DNA from: Chionoecetes opilio
Taxonomy: Eukaryota > Arthropoda > Malacostraca > Decapoda > Majidae
Length of the DNA: 64,000 nucleotides
NCBI GenBank assembly: GCA_016584305.1
Contig: JACEEZ010023407.1
Coordinates: 343,501-407,500, forward strand
Direction of reading: 5' to 3'
Each line of letters opens with the position of its first letter. Within the stretch, counting starts at the first letter, position 1. Below the pieces are notes generated by a model. It did no database searches and was not told the DNA's origin. It worked only from the letters and a program-made list of their open reading frames with translations. The position numbers and the translations under genes are program-made. Shown piece by piece: positions 32,602 through 43,369 of the stretch.

Positions 32602-34232
32602 AATAATGATAAATATATACACATCAAACTATTCATATATTTACTTATTTTGATATTTGATTTTGCTATTGATAATTTAATAATAATTAATTATGTAATT
32701 GTAGAATAATCTTGCTATATGAAGAAAAAGACATATATAAATTTAACATAAATGAAAAAAGCATAAATAACTTACTTATTGCAGGCTGCCTTTTTTTGCG
32801 GTGGCATGGGAGTTGCTACCTCTCCTTCTCCAACTACCAATACTTGGCAGTCTCCCAGCCACTCATCGGAGGGCCCAGCTTCCACTGGAGCACTGCCCAC
32901 ACCTGATGCTCCAGCTTCCTCTGGAGCACTGCTCACACCTGATAAAGTAATATCATCAGAGAACAAATAGTGGTATTCAAATGCATAATGTTTTATTATT
33001 ATATACATAGTCCATCAGCGCAAACTTGGGCTATATGGGCATGCGGCAAGTTACCCTGAAACCGATCCTTCCCACCAGGTTGTATCTGTAAGAGACAATC
33101 CGGCATGGAGTAGCCAAGGGGCGCCCACAAGGCTCGTGGCTGAGGTAAGTTCATGCTTCTTGTAGAGAGCTGCTTGGTATGGTAAGGGAGCCTGCATGGG
33201 AACTCGTGTGTGGTGGACCCCCGGGAGTGACGGCGTAGGGGGGGCCCAGGCGACGCGCCCTCCGGCATATGCCCCCAATGGTTGACGATGAATAATGGTT
33301 TATTATAGAGGAAAATTAATCACAACTAAATTACTATTGAATAGTATGGGGTGTCATGTCTTCTTATTCTATGTAACATTATACTGACAACATATGATAT
33401 ATCGTAGTCTTGCATATACAACATTTCATTACCTTAATACAATTATATGCTGAGCAATGTAACATCACAAATTGATAAACAACTTACTGAGTCTCACACT
33501 GTCAGGTACAGACAGACCCTTGAAACTTGTGGGAGAGATCAGGGGCAGGAGGAGCCTTTCAGTGTGTGTGTATGTCACTGGCTTGGCAGGCCACCACCTG
33601 CAAAATTAATACAAAATTGACTTAGTTCTACAAGAAAAAAAAGAAATAACATTAATTTCAGAAACAGTACAAAGTAATTTCAAAATGTATGCAATGTTGC
33701 CAGATTTTTAAAACAAACTTATTAGATTTGCAATTTATTGAAAAATATGCCAAATTATAAAATTTACAAAATGTCTTAATTGTTAAGTTATAACACATGA
33801 TGTATGCAATGCATGGACTATGGTTCCTAGGTTTATCTTTAAAAAAATGTATATAGTGGGCTTCACCTAACAAATGGATCACAGTCCCTATCTACTAATA
33901 ATCAAACTATATTCTTTCTCACCTGTGCCTTCTATTTGGAGGATTTCCTGAGAACACTTTCTTTTCAGCAGTGTCCTCAGATCTTTGAATTTTCTTTTCG
34001 TTTCCTCCACAGTCCTTACTGTGAGGGCCACAGCATTCACCTTTTGGAGGATTTCGCTCCAGGCACGCTCCTTGGCCTTTGCAGTGGTGGCATTATCAAA
34101 TTTGCCATTTATTATAATGGCCCTCTTGGTCACCTCAGTGACCAGTATCTCTACTTCCAAGTCGTTAAAGTTTGGCCGCCTCGGTTTCTTCATTGGCGGC
34201 TGCAGGCATTGAGTGGTGGCTGCAGATTCCAT
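31976..34232 (-). CDS. Myb/SANT-like DNA-binding protein (NAIF1-like; PIF/Harbinger-associated type), five-exon model
   Basis: Model on the minus strand: exons 34232-33923, 33577-33488, 32938-32776, 32171-32074 and 32010-31976, 231 residues, phases consistent throughout. Residues 18-95 form a Myb/SANT-like domain ([60 protein letters not shown]), the trihelix type found in NAIF1 and in the Myb-like partner protein of PIF/Harbinger transposons. The rest is Pro/Ser/Ala-rich ([40 protein letters not shown], a likely nuclear signal). Donors GTGAGA, GTAAGT, GTAAGT, GTGAGT and acceptors ending CAG are all good. Exon 2 has a rival acceptor 20 bases upstream (TTTTGCAG at 33598) that gives the family's TGGG motif but then a stop, so either the downstream AG is used or one base has been lost. 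ATG 34232 lies in CCAGGATGG, just after a possible upstream splice acceptor. It may be a host gene or a transposon-derived gene. Confidence 0.6.
32503..32600. repeat. (TA)n/(GA)n microsatellite in the Myb/SANT gene intron
   Basis: About 40 TA units followed by a short GA run, in the intron between exons 3 and 4 of the Myb/SANT model. Confidence 0.9.
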
Positions 34233-34239
34233 CCTGGCT

Positions 34240-34900
34240 GAAGAATTTAGAAGTCTAAGAAATATATCCTTTTTTGGACATTGTAAGAGGTGATGCTCTC
34301 AATTACTGACATTACTTTAGCCTTACTATTATAATAATAATCAGAGGGTCTACTCTAAAACATGACTCAAATAAATAGTTAAAAAACAAAAACTGCCACG
34401 ATTACGAGGTCTGGCTATGTTATAACCCTTGGAGGGGAAATACCTACCCCTTGGGTAGGACGTTAGGTTAGGTTTAAAACTACCGAACTACCGGAACTAT
34501 TGAAAATCTTTAATTATTTCAGCCAGAAACTATTATGTTATGTTAAATAAGATTAAGTTAGAGGTGGGGTTTGGTGTAGTAACAGATGATATTCTTAGAA
34601 GAAAAAAAAATCAATACTACGGCCGTGCGAAGCAAGGTATGCGGGGCGGGCCAGGAGGGGCGGGGCGGGCACCCCCCACATGTACTGTAAACAAACAATG
34701 ATTTCCCACAAAAACGGGTGCCACATTAATTCAAAACATCAAAACTTTTCCTGAAAACTATGTTTCAGCCTCAAAATCGGTGGTAACTAAAAATAATCTT
34801 AATAACTACCGTAGATAACACTTTAGTCGCCACCTGCACTAATGTCGCCAGGCGCCATATTACGAATTATAGCATCAATACTGATTTGTATGTGCCACTG
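34240..34900. other. upstream of the Myb/SANT gene; no gene, old repeat text
   Basis: GC-rich patch at 34620-34680 (CGGGGCGGGC) in AT-rich sequence; could be a promoter-near CpG patch but nothing proves it. At 34807-34870 begins text (AGATAACACTTTAGTCGCCA, CTAATGTCGCCAGGCGCCAT) that recurs inverted at 35575-35640 and near 36400 and 36560. Confidence 0.4.
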
Positions 34901-34910
34901 AAGATGAAAC

Positions 34911-36078
34911 GGGGTCCAGACAAAACCCCTCTAGGTCAAAACCCTCACGGACAAAAACCCCTAAGTTAAAGTGCGAAATAGGACAAAACCCCCTCAGTTT
35001 ATTACCATTAAAATTAAAAGAAAAAATAGATTTTAAGCAATTTATTACTGAAGTAATCATGAAAAATATTATAATCTTTCTTTGTGTTTGTTCACTCCAC
35101 CTGATCATTGTTTTGTCTACCTGAGTACCGTAATTCCCCATGTACCGTAGATAACACTAAAGTCGCCAGGACAACGTTTCTTTTTTATTTACAGACGTGT
35201 GGTGGCGTTAATACTTACATTTCTACATCCATGTATGATTTCAGGAGAGTTAGAAGGGGCTATCTGGTGAGTCTGTGTCATTTTGTGTCTTCATCTGTGT
35301 CATAGTATGGCTATAAATGAACAAATTACAAAAATATCAACCGAGTGGCGACGTTGATAACGGGCTACACTAAGGTCGTCATCTAGTGTTTATGTTCTGA
35401 GTGTCCTCCCGCCGTCGGCGTCGCCCGAAAAAAAACGAGTAGTGGAATTTGAAATCGTATATACTTGCAGCTACAAAGCATAAAACAACGCTGAAACAGG
35501 GTAGCTTATACAGTCATGATATAAACTACTGTGTATCATCTTCAGTGGCACAGACACAGCAGTAGTGAGGCTATCAATCGTAATATATGACGCCTGGCGA
35601 CATTAGGGCAGGTGGCGACTAAAGTGTTATCTGTGGTAGCTATAGGTAAAACCTATCAAACCTATCAAAACCTATATATTATATAGTGAATGTAATATTT
35701 TACATCTCAGAGAAATGTTCATAAACTACAAATAATATAATAATAATAATTATGATTTAAAAAATTCTAGTTTTTTGTCCCAGGGGGTTTTGTCCTCATG
35801 GTTTTTTTCCTAGGGGTTTTGTTCTAGGGGATTTTGTCCCAGGTTTTTTTTCCTAAGGGTTTTATCCTAGGGGGTTTTGTCCCAGGGTTTTTTTCCTAGG
35901 GGTTTTATCCTAGGGGGTTTTGTCCCAGGGTTTTTTTCCTAGGGGTTTTATCCTAGGGGGTTTTGTCCCAGGTTTTTTTCCTAGGGGGGTTTTATCCTAG
36001 GGGGTTTTGTCCCAGGGTTTTTTTCCTAGGGGGTTTTGTCCCAGGTTTTTTTCCCTAGGGGGGTTTTGTCCTACACTC
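34911..36078. mobile_element. element with G-rich tandem repeats, 9-bp duplication AGATGAAAC
   Basis: Flanked by AGATGAAAC at 34902-34910 and 36079-36087. Both sides carry GACAAAACCCC in opposite orientation (34918 and mirrored near 36070). The right part is a tandem array (35770-36072) built on TTTTGTCCCAGGGTTTTTTT and CCTAGGGGTTTTATCCTAGG. The middle holds a palindrome made of the same text that flanks the element (CGCCACCTGC..CTAATGTCGCCAGGCG and its mirror). A 9-bp duplication would fit a MuDR-like element, but no transposase is present, so the class is open. Confidence 0.45.
35770..36072. repeat. G/T-rich tandem array, about 43-bp period
   Basis: Six to seven irregular units of GTTTTGTCCCAGGGTTTTTT and CCTAGGGGTTTTATCCTAGG with GGGG tracts spaced by TTTT. 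The same motif occurs once or twice in inverse orientation at 34917-34995. Confidence 0.8.
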
Positions 36079-36087
36079 AGATGAAAC

Positions 36088-37670
36088 ACCGTAGTTTATA
36101 TCATGACTGAATAATCTACCCTGTTTCAATGTTGTTCTATGCTTTGTATCTGCAAGTATATACGGTTTCAATTTTCCCTACGCGTTTTTTTTCGGGCGAC
36201 GACAGACAGCAGCTGACGGGAGGACGTAATTTAACACAGCTTCTAACTTTCCTGAAATCCTGGCTGTAGAAATGTAAGTATTAACGCCACCACACTTGTA
36301 CATCGAAAAGAAACGTTGTCCTGGCAGTTGGCGACTTTTAGTGTTTTCTACGGTAAAATTTACCCACATTTTAATATCCTATCGTCAATAACACCATATT
36401 CGCCACTGCACTAATGTCGCCAGGCGCCAGATATTACGATTTTTAGCATCACTACAGACTTGTAAGTGCCACTGAAGACAGATACATAATGTAAACTACT
36501 GTCCACGCCTGTTTAGTGGCACATATAAGTCTGTATATGTTAAATTTCGTAATATATGGCGCCTGACGACATCGGTGCTGCAGTGGCGAATTACCTACGA
36601 CGACGAAACGTTACCGATACCGATATAATATATAATATAGAACGATACCGTTCTAGTAATGGCGACGGTAACTTAATTTAAAGTAAACTTTCTTTCTAAT
36701 TCATCCTTAAAGTAACTACGATATTCTTTTCATCCTACATAAACTATCTTGTATCTCCACAAGTATCATAAGAACTCTACGAGGATAAGTTTCTCAGTAG
36801 CCTACAGCTTGGATAAAGTTAACTCCCTATTCCTACATAATTGTGTGATGTAGGTATTGTGGTGCAATAGTTTAGTAATACCTTTACTATTTACCTTTTC
36901 TTGTTGTTGTAGAAGGGTAGTGATGTAGGGTGGAGGGTGGTGGATCTGCAGAGTAGCAGATACCGGCAGATACCGCGGTGCCGCGACAGGTATACGCTCT
37001 TTTGTAGGAGTTTGCTGCGTGGAGTTTGTGTGTTGGTGGGGTCCATGGGGTGGAAGACTTTGTATACAAATTTAAAAAACATGTAGCTGCTTTCTGATTG
37101 GCTGGAGAGAGAATGTAAACGTTGCTGTGATTCGCTGTTGGAGGTGATGACGTCATTGTATTCGCCAGCCAATCAGCTGTCTCTGTGGAGATACTCCGAG
37201 ATACTCTTCCCTGCGCCCGGTGTAAGTCCATCTCGGCAGATTATTCAAACAGCCTCGGCGCAAGAGGGGGGTGAGGGTTGCGCCGGAGTAGCATTTACAC
37301 CATACTTACACCGCTTGACTTACACTTTTTTGCTGGATCTGGCCCCAGGTACATACCAGGGATTTGCAGACCGTATGCTCCATAACTTTCAACGTTCTAC
37401 TAATTTCACAATGTATAACCCATACACCGGAACGTTTGGCACGGATATTAACTGTCTAGTTCAACGCAGACGTTTCTGTGCATCTGGTAACACTGCTGGA
37501 TGTAGCTCACACGTGGCCACGCCCGAATATATAGCTCGCTCATGAACTGCCTCGGTCAGGGATGGTGCTTCAGTTGTTCGCGTCTACACTATCATTTTCC
37601 GGGTACTCGCCGTTACCATGCTCCAAAACCACAGGTGCCCACTGATAGTGTAGACGGGCCTTTAGGGCTC
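36088..37670. other. no gene recognised; inverted repeat family text
   Basis: At 36240-36370 and 35145-35225 lie mirror-image segments (GTAAGTATTAACGCCACCAC; AAACGTTGTCCTGGC), part of the palindromic text around the preceding element. Open frames at 36887-37231 and 37138-37545 show no protein pattern. A short inverted repeat GTCTACACTATCA occurs at 37579 and 37643, possibly a tiny MITE. Confidence 0.4.
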
Positions 37671-37674
37671 GGCT

Positions 37675-37907
37675 TCCATTGCTCCACCCAAATAGTTGGT
37701 GACGCCCCTGCCCCCTGTCCTCACTGTTTCGCAGAGCTACAAAATCATCTTGAGCACTACCTGCTCCACTGCCCAGCATCCCACTCACTTCGCCATCTCA
37801 TCCCTGCCTCCCCAGAGCCAGATTATGTACGGGCTGCACGTGTCGTTGCCTCCTCACCTTTACCTACGCTCGCTGCCCTTGTTTCCTCCTACCCTCCTCC
37901 CCGTTAA
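37675..37907 (+). pseudogene. non-LTR retrotransposon ORF2 C-terminus with zinc knuckle
   Basis: Open frame ending at 37907 with CPHCFAELQNHLEHYLLHC, a C-x2-C...H...C cluster of the type that closes ORF2 of jockey/R1-like LINEs. Only about 75 codons are present, so it is a 5'-truncated fragment. Its strand (plus) and motif differ from LINEs A and B. Confidence 0.5.
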
Positions 37908-38184
37908 CATTTATAAATACCGAACACTCTGACGGGCTTTCTATTTAGCCCGTGCTTCTCTCTTAAGAGAAAGCAATAGGGAAAGAAAAAAGAAAAGAAA
38001 AAAAAACAGGTCTGCTTGCCTCTCAGTGGCGACTCGACACACTCACCCTCTTACCCCTCTTCCCCCTCCTCCCTCCCTTCCTTCAAGGTCAGGGCGCTTC
38101 TTTGCATGCGGCGAGATTGCACCATAAACACACTACAACAGTCTGTCATAGCACCATAAGGTGACGTCAGTGGGACTACCGCCA

Positions 38185-38186
<2 letters not shown>

Positions 38187-38215
<29 letters not shown>

Positions 38216-38222
38216 AAAAAAA
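38187..38222. repeat. (GA)n with poly-A, copy 1
   Basis: About 12 GA units then a run of A; the matching tract in the duplicate at 51294 is about twice as long. Confidence 0.9.
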
Positions 38223-39189
38223 CCGTGAAAAAATGTCTGAAGAATAAGAATGGCAGATCTACCCAAGTTTTAAATCTAAGGCAAATGTAAAAAGTAACGG
38301 AAAAAAAATGTATGCATGTCGGTAGGTTTCTGATAAGGATGTGTGGAGGTGAACATAATCGAAAGGAGACCCCGCGTGCGTGGAGATTCGAAGCAGAAAC
38401 GTATTGCATGAGATGTATTGAACTCGCAAAAAAACTTGCCTAATAAAAGCACCCATAGGGGCAATAACTTGGGGTCGCTGCTCGGCCTTCTTTCCAACCA
38501 GCCCCTATTTATCTTTTTTTATCTTTTTAAATCTTTTTGACACATTATTTCATTTCATTTTTTTTATTAATCAAAATGTTTCACAGAGGTTTTCAAAGGT
38601 TTGTTAAGGGGTAAAACAAGAAGTGTTTTTAAACCGTGCGGTGTTTATTTGCCCCAAAAGTTATGTCAAAAGTTTTTTACGTGCGGGAAAAATCTTTGGG
38701 TCTTTTTTACAAAACGAAAGGCCAGTGGAAAATCATGTGGGTCGCGTTGCAGCCTCCCGCTTTCCCCCCGACTCCTGTTGAGCTTTTTTGGGTTGGGGGT
38801 GGTTCGTGAATAACCTCGCTTTTGGAGCCTATACTGTACTACAACTTTCGAAGGCTTGGTAGATTCAAGTATTTTATATAACTCCAAAGTAATCCTTTTG
38901 TTTTTTTTCCCAGATCCCCCCTTTTTTCTACGCCCTTTTATTTGTTTTTGAAAGTTCATAATATAAAATAATGTATCTTAACCAAAAGCCCCCGGAAAAA
39001 CCCTCTCCTTACATCCTTTCTTTTTTAGTTCTTTTTCTCTATTTTCTTTTCTTCATTTCGCCCCTTAATTGTTTGAGGTTCGGGGTTTGATTTCGAGAAC
39101 TACAAAGATCGGAACATCTTTTTGAGGCAGGCAGCCCGGGTTGCGCTTGGGGGGCGGCGGCGGGTTTGCATGTAATTTGGGCTTGGTTT

Positions 39190-39330
39190 TTTAGTTATTG
39201 GTATGAGTCAATGGGGAGCTTTAAAAGGGGCTAGATAATTTCATAGATGGGGATGAAGGTGGATGTAGGTAGTGTTAAGTAACAGGAATCCCACGTGTAG
39301 GTCTCGCGGCTTTGTGCTTCTTAGGGTTCG
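39190..39330 (+). pseudogene. LINE 3' end (noisy copy)
   Basis: Noisy counterpart of 53090-53250: GAGTCAATGGGGAGCTTTAA, then GATAATTTCATAGATGGGGA and GTGTAGGTCTCGCGG. In the clean copy this encodes a LINE ORF2 C-terminus. Confidence 0.5.
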
Positions 39331-40914
39331 AGTATCGTCGGGTTTGCCCTTTCTCATTCATTGCTTTCCCCGCCCTTTTAATTCACCCTATTTTACCATT
39401 TTTTATTCACGCCCTCGTTATCTCACCCTCCACTCTCATCATCATCTTTATCTCCCCTCCTGGGTAATTATGGGGCTTTATAAAAAATGATAGCAGTAAA
39501 TATGATAATCATCGGTTTTTTTTTTTCCCCAATGCAACTGAGGGATGAAAGTAGCAGCCTTTTATAAAAAAACGGTTTTGGGTAAAGATATGGAGTTTTA
39601 TGAGTAATCAATTGATAAAGGAGAGTATGTGCAAAAAAAAAATGGGGGTTTAAAGGAGGATGAGCGGGTTTAGGAAAAGGAGAAAAAAATATTTTGGGGT
39701 TGTATTAAATTTTGGGCGGAGGTATGCGCTCTATGAGGCCCCCCCCCCGCCCCTATTTTCGATGTTTCAAGCCTAAAGTCAGAAACCTACTAGTTTAAAA
39801 ATTAATATGTTTTTTTAATTTGATACAAAAAAACTCTCATAACACGCTTTTTTTTAATTGGTCAAATTTGACTACTAGAGTTACGAAACAAACCAGGTAT
39901 GTACAAAACCCTTTCAAAAGGGTGTAGAAACAAACAAAAAAAAACCTGGGTATGAAAAACTTGTGTACAAAAACTCCCTGAAACCGAAGGGCCCCCCGTA
40001 GGGTTCGGTTAGTTTACCGGGGGGGCCCCATTAAGGGGTTTAGGAAAATTTTCAAAAATCTAGGTAAATTTGGTACCCCTACATACGTAACCCTAAAAAC
40101 GTGCTTAAGCATTATTTGTTCTTCCCCGAAAAACCAACTTCCCAATTTTCCCACAGGTCCCAAGCCTGTTTGGGGAAAGGGGGAGTAGGGCAACACTAGA
40201 AATTTACTAAATTTTACGAGGGTTGGGGGGGTAAAAGCGTACGCTTGGTTTTCTTATTATTTTCGGCTAAGTATAGGGCGTAGAAATTTTTTTAGTCCAG
40301 CTATTTTCAAAATTTAGATATAGAGAAAAAATAAATATTCCAGACAACGAAATGGTCAGCCCCGAAGATAGCATAGTGAAGAAACCCAGCCATCTTTGGG
40401 GGAACTTTTAAACCCCAAGTAACAGCAGCACAAAACGTCTGCTGAATAATGCGGGTTCCAATTCAAGGGAAAAGGGAACGTCAAGTATACATATACACGT
40501 ACTGTACATTCACAAAAATGCCCACACTTTGGTTGTATCGGTCAGAGTGAATATATATTTTGTAAAACAAGGCCAGCTGAAAAGGTCGATAATATTACAA
40601 AATTTCCCCAAAAAGAGTTTTTAGTTTAATTTCCCCAAATTTTTACCACAGATGGAGTGGGTGAGGAGGCTTCACATGGGACGGGAAAATTTTATATGTA
40701 TAAAAGATTGAAAATATGAATGAAAACTTATAGCTCTATTAAGCTCATAAATTACATATACCTTAGGTTAAATAAACCCAACATTTGCAGTACAATAAAC
40801 AGAAAAGCCGCCCGGACCCCCCTGCCGCCATTTTTCCCCCGGGAAAAAAAATCCCCACGGACGCCCAAAGGGGCCCCTTTTTATCCCCCTAGTTAGTAAA
40901 ATTGTAGCGCCTCT

Positions 40915-40915
<1 letters not shown>

Positions 40916-40955
<40 letters not shown>
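40916..40955. repeat. (CT)n microsatellite
   Basis: About 19 CT units. Confidence 0.9.
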
Positions 40956-40957
<2 letters not shown>

Positions 40958-41132
40958 CTTTAAAAAAAAAACAAAAACTACAGAAAAAAGGGGAGTCAGG
41001 GTCAAGGCAAGGAAGGGGAGAGGTAAGATAAGAGGGCTGCGCTGGGGGTTAGGCAATCCTACACCTAATCCCTCCCATCTCGCCCGTAGATAACTCGATT
41101 TCCCTTCTCATTGGTGTGTTTGTATGTGGGTT

Positions 41133-41221
41133 ATGTGTGTGTGTGTGTTGTGTGTTGTGTGTGTGTATGTGTGTGTGGGGGGTGTGTGTGTTTGTGGTGT
41201 GTGTGTGTGTGTGTGTGTGTT
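41133..41221. repeat. (GT)n microsatellite, interrupted
   Basis: Interrupted GT tract with single-base gains, in the 1.7-kb segment absent from the clean duplicate. Confidence 0.9.
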
Positions 41222-41760
41222 TTGGGGTTTTTAAAAAATTTTACATAAGAACAAAAGGGAAGTAAAAGAGGCCGTGAGACCTAACGTGGTATTTTTAATT
41301 GAATAAAGTTTACAATTTTTGACAATGAAAAAATAAAAAATGTGGTTAAAGAGATGGATGAGCTGGGTTGGAAGGGTTTGATAAGGTATTAGGAATTAAT
41401 CTTTTGATGGGTTTTTCCCCTTCGCTGAAATCTAGCCTTACTTAACTTGCATATGGAAATACGGTACGTTGGGAAAAAACTTTTTAAAACCATTGTTTTG
41501 TACAAAAATAGTGAAAACCCTTTAAAAATGACAACAAGAAAAGTTATAAGTGGGAAAAATAGCTGCGGGCCGTTCTTCTTCTATTGTCGTGGCCATATAT
41601 CCAGTGTCGTGAATATTTCATTAAGAATTCTACGGTTTTACTCGATGAAATTAAAAAAAATATAAGTGCTAAAAAAATCATTATGAAAAGGAAATATATA
41701 GACATATAGAAGCTTGACGTATAGAAAAAAAATACCATTACAGTAAAGAGGACGGGTGAA

Positions 41761-43369
41761 GGGACCTCTCCTTAAAACCGTTTGACCTCAGAGGCCCCCG
41801 CGGGGCCCACACGATTTTATGATGGGGATGATACAAACCACCCAAACTTTAAGTGCATGGAAGTATTATAATCTTACCCAGAACACTTGGGGGCTGAAAG
41901 GGCCCCTGGAACCCCCAAAAACATGTACGATGGGTTTTAGATTACTGACATAAAACAGCATGAATAGAAAGGTATACGTGGTCAGTAAAAATTCGGGCCC
42001 TCAAAACCTTATCAACATTGTTATGTTTAATGATACACTTCGTGAATTTTCCTCCGACAATAACGAGACGTAGACAGTGCTGTCAAAGGAGGGGCTTGCC
42101 CTTTAGAGTCGCTAAAAAGTACTGGGAAAAAACCAAGTTTTTTAAAGGAAATACAAACCTTTGTCAGCATTTTTTGATTCATTTGTCAAAATTTTTGGGT
42201 TCACCAGGAAAATCCTTTAGAGTTCAGACCCTAAAGACTGGGGGTGTACAGCAATTGGCAGCCAGGTGAGGAGGACTAAAGGCTTGGGACCAGTGCCCCC
42301 AGCAGTCTGCGGGGGGGTGCCAGTCTGGGGGCGGGGCCCGCTGGGAACAGTACTGGCGCCCAAACCCTCTCTGGCGCCTCATTAAACATCCAAAGCAAGG
42401 GAGCCCTTACATTCATCTGCAGCAATCGAATTGCTGACTCTAACACGTACTGAAAAAAAAAAAAAATGGGAAACTTTTCATTCGCATTAAACGAAACGCA
42501 ATGAAGCCTTTTATCAGTAGTTATACTTTAAAGCAACACTATACATGAACGGGCGAGCAGTAGAATATGGGGAATGAACTGGGTTTCAGCATTAAAGTTT
42601 CAAATGCGTGGGAAAAGGAGAGGGAGAGAGGGATGGGGGGGGAGAAAGAGGAAAAATCCCCTTTACTTGCTTTGCAGATCTAGTGCGCCAAAGAATTAAA
42701 TTTATTTATGGGATTTCAGAAAAAAAATCTGCATTCCAGTCTTTTTTGGGAAAGCAGGTCTGAAGGATGCTTTTCGAGAGGGGGCCAACACAGCAGGGCC
42801 GGTCCGCGATCCATCACTGTCGGGGAAAAGACCACACGAAAGGCTGGCATTATAAGAGGTCAAAACACTTTTAATCCTAGAGTAGACGTAAAAAACATTA
42901 TGTAAAAAAAAAACTTAGAGAAAAAAAACAAATATAGAAAAAAACCAAGCAACCAGAAGCAGATAACATAAAAAAATGTGAAAAGAAAGTAAAATAATAA
43001 TAAAAAGAGATGAAGAAAAAAAGACATAAAAAAGAAGACATTTTAAAAAAAGACATATAAGAAGACATTTAAAGAAGAGGAAGGAAGATATGAGACAAAC
43101 AAAATGCATGGCACTAAAGGGGGGCGGGGAGTTCTGAGGCAGCAGTGATTTAAAAATAAAAAAAAAAACCCCGCAAAGGGGAAGGTTACACAATGTTTTA
43201 AAACCCTACAAAAATTTAAAATTTATGTCGCATAAAGGTTAATTAATTTTCACTCTGGTATCTATTTGTGCATCAATTAAAAATTTTGCTAACAAGCAGA
43301 GGTTTTTGGCGTCGGATTTTTACCCCCAGAATGTAGAGGTATGAAAAAAGCAAAGAAGGAAAAAAAACG
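41761..43369. other. no gene recognised
   Basis: Noisy sequence with A-rich stretches at 42900-43080. No protein or known repeat pattern is legible. Confidence 0.5.

Larger units (their letters stand above)
38150..41760 (+). repeat. noisy duplicate of segment 51270-53990
   Basis: Starts at TAAGGTGACGTCAGTGGGAC, as does 51269 on. Then (GA)n, GAAAAAATGTCTGAAGAATA, AAGAAGTGTTTTTAAACCGT, ACGTTGCAGCCTCC-like text and GACAACAAGAAAAGTTATAA follow in the same order. This copy lacks the palindromic element found at 51754-52474 and has an extra 1.7 kb at about 39650-41330 absent from the other copy. From about 38500 it has the homopolymer noise of the second unpolished block. Confidence 0.75.

Noticed and set aside
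33000..33280. GC-rich open frames between exons 2 and 3 of the Myb/SANT gene, considered as an extra exon
   Set aside because: Including it breaks the phase between exons 2 and 3, and similar text recurs near 27.6 kb, so it is more likely a repeat in the intron.
35770..36072. CRISPR-like array of repeats
   Set aside because: Units are contiguous and irregular with no unique spacers; the sequence is eukaryotic.
37138..37545. Open frame of 135 codons
   Set aside because: No recognisable protein pattern; lies across repeat text with no splice signals that make sense.
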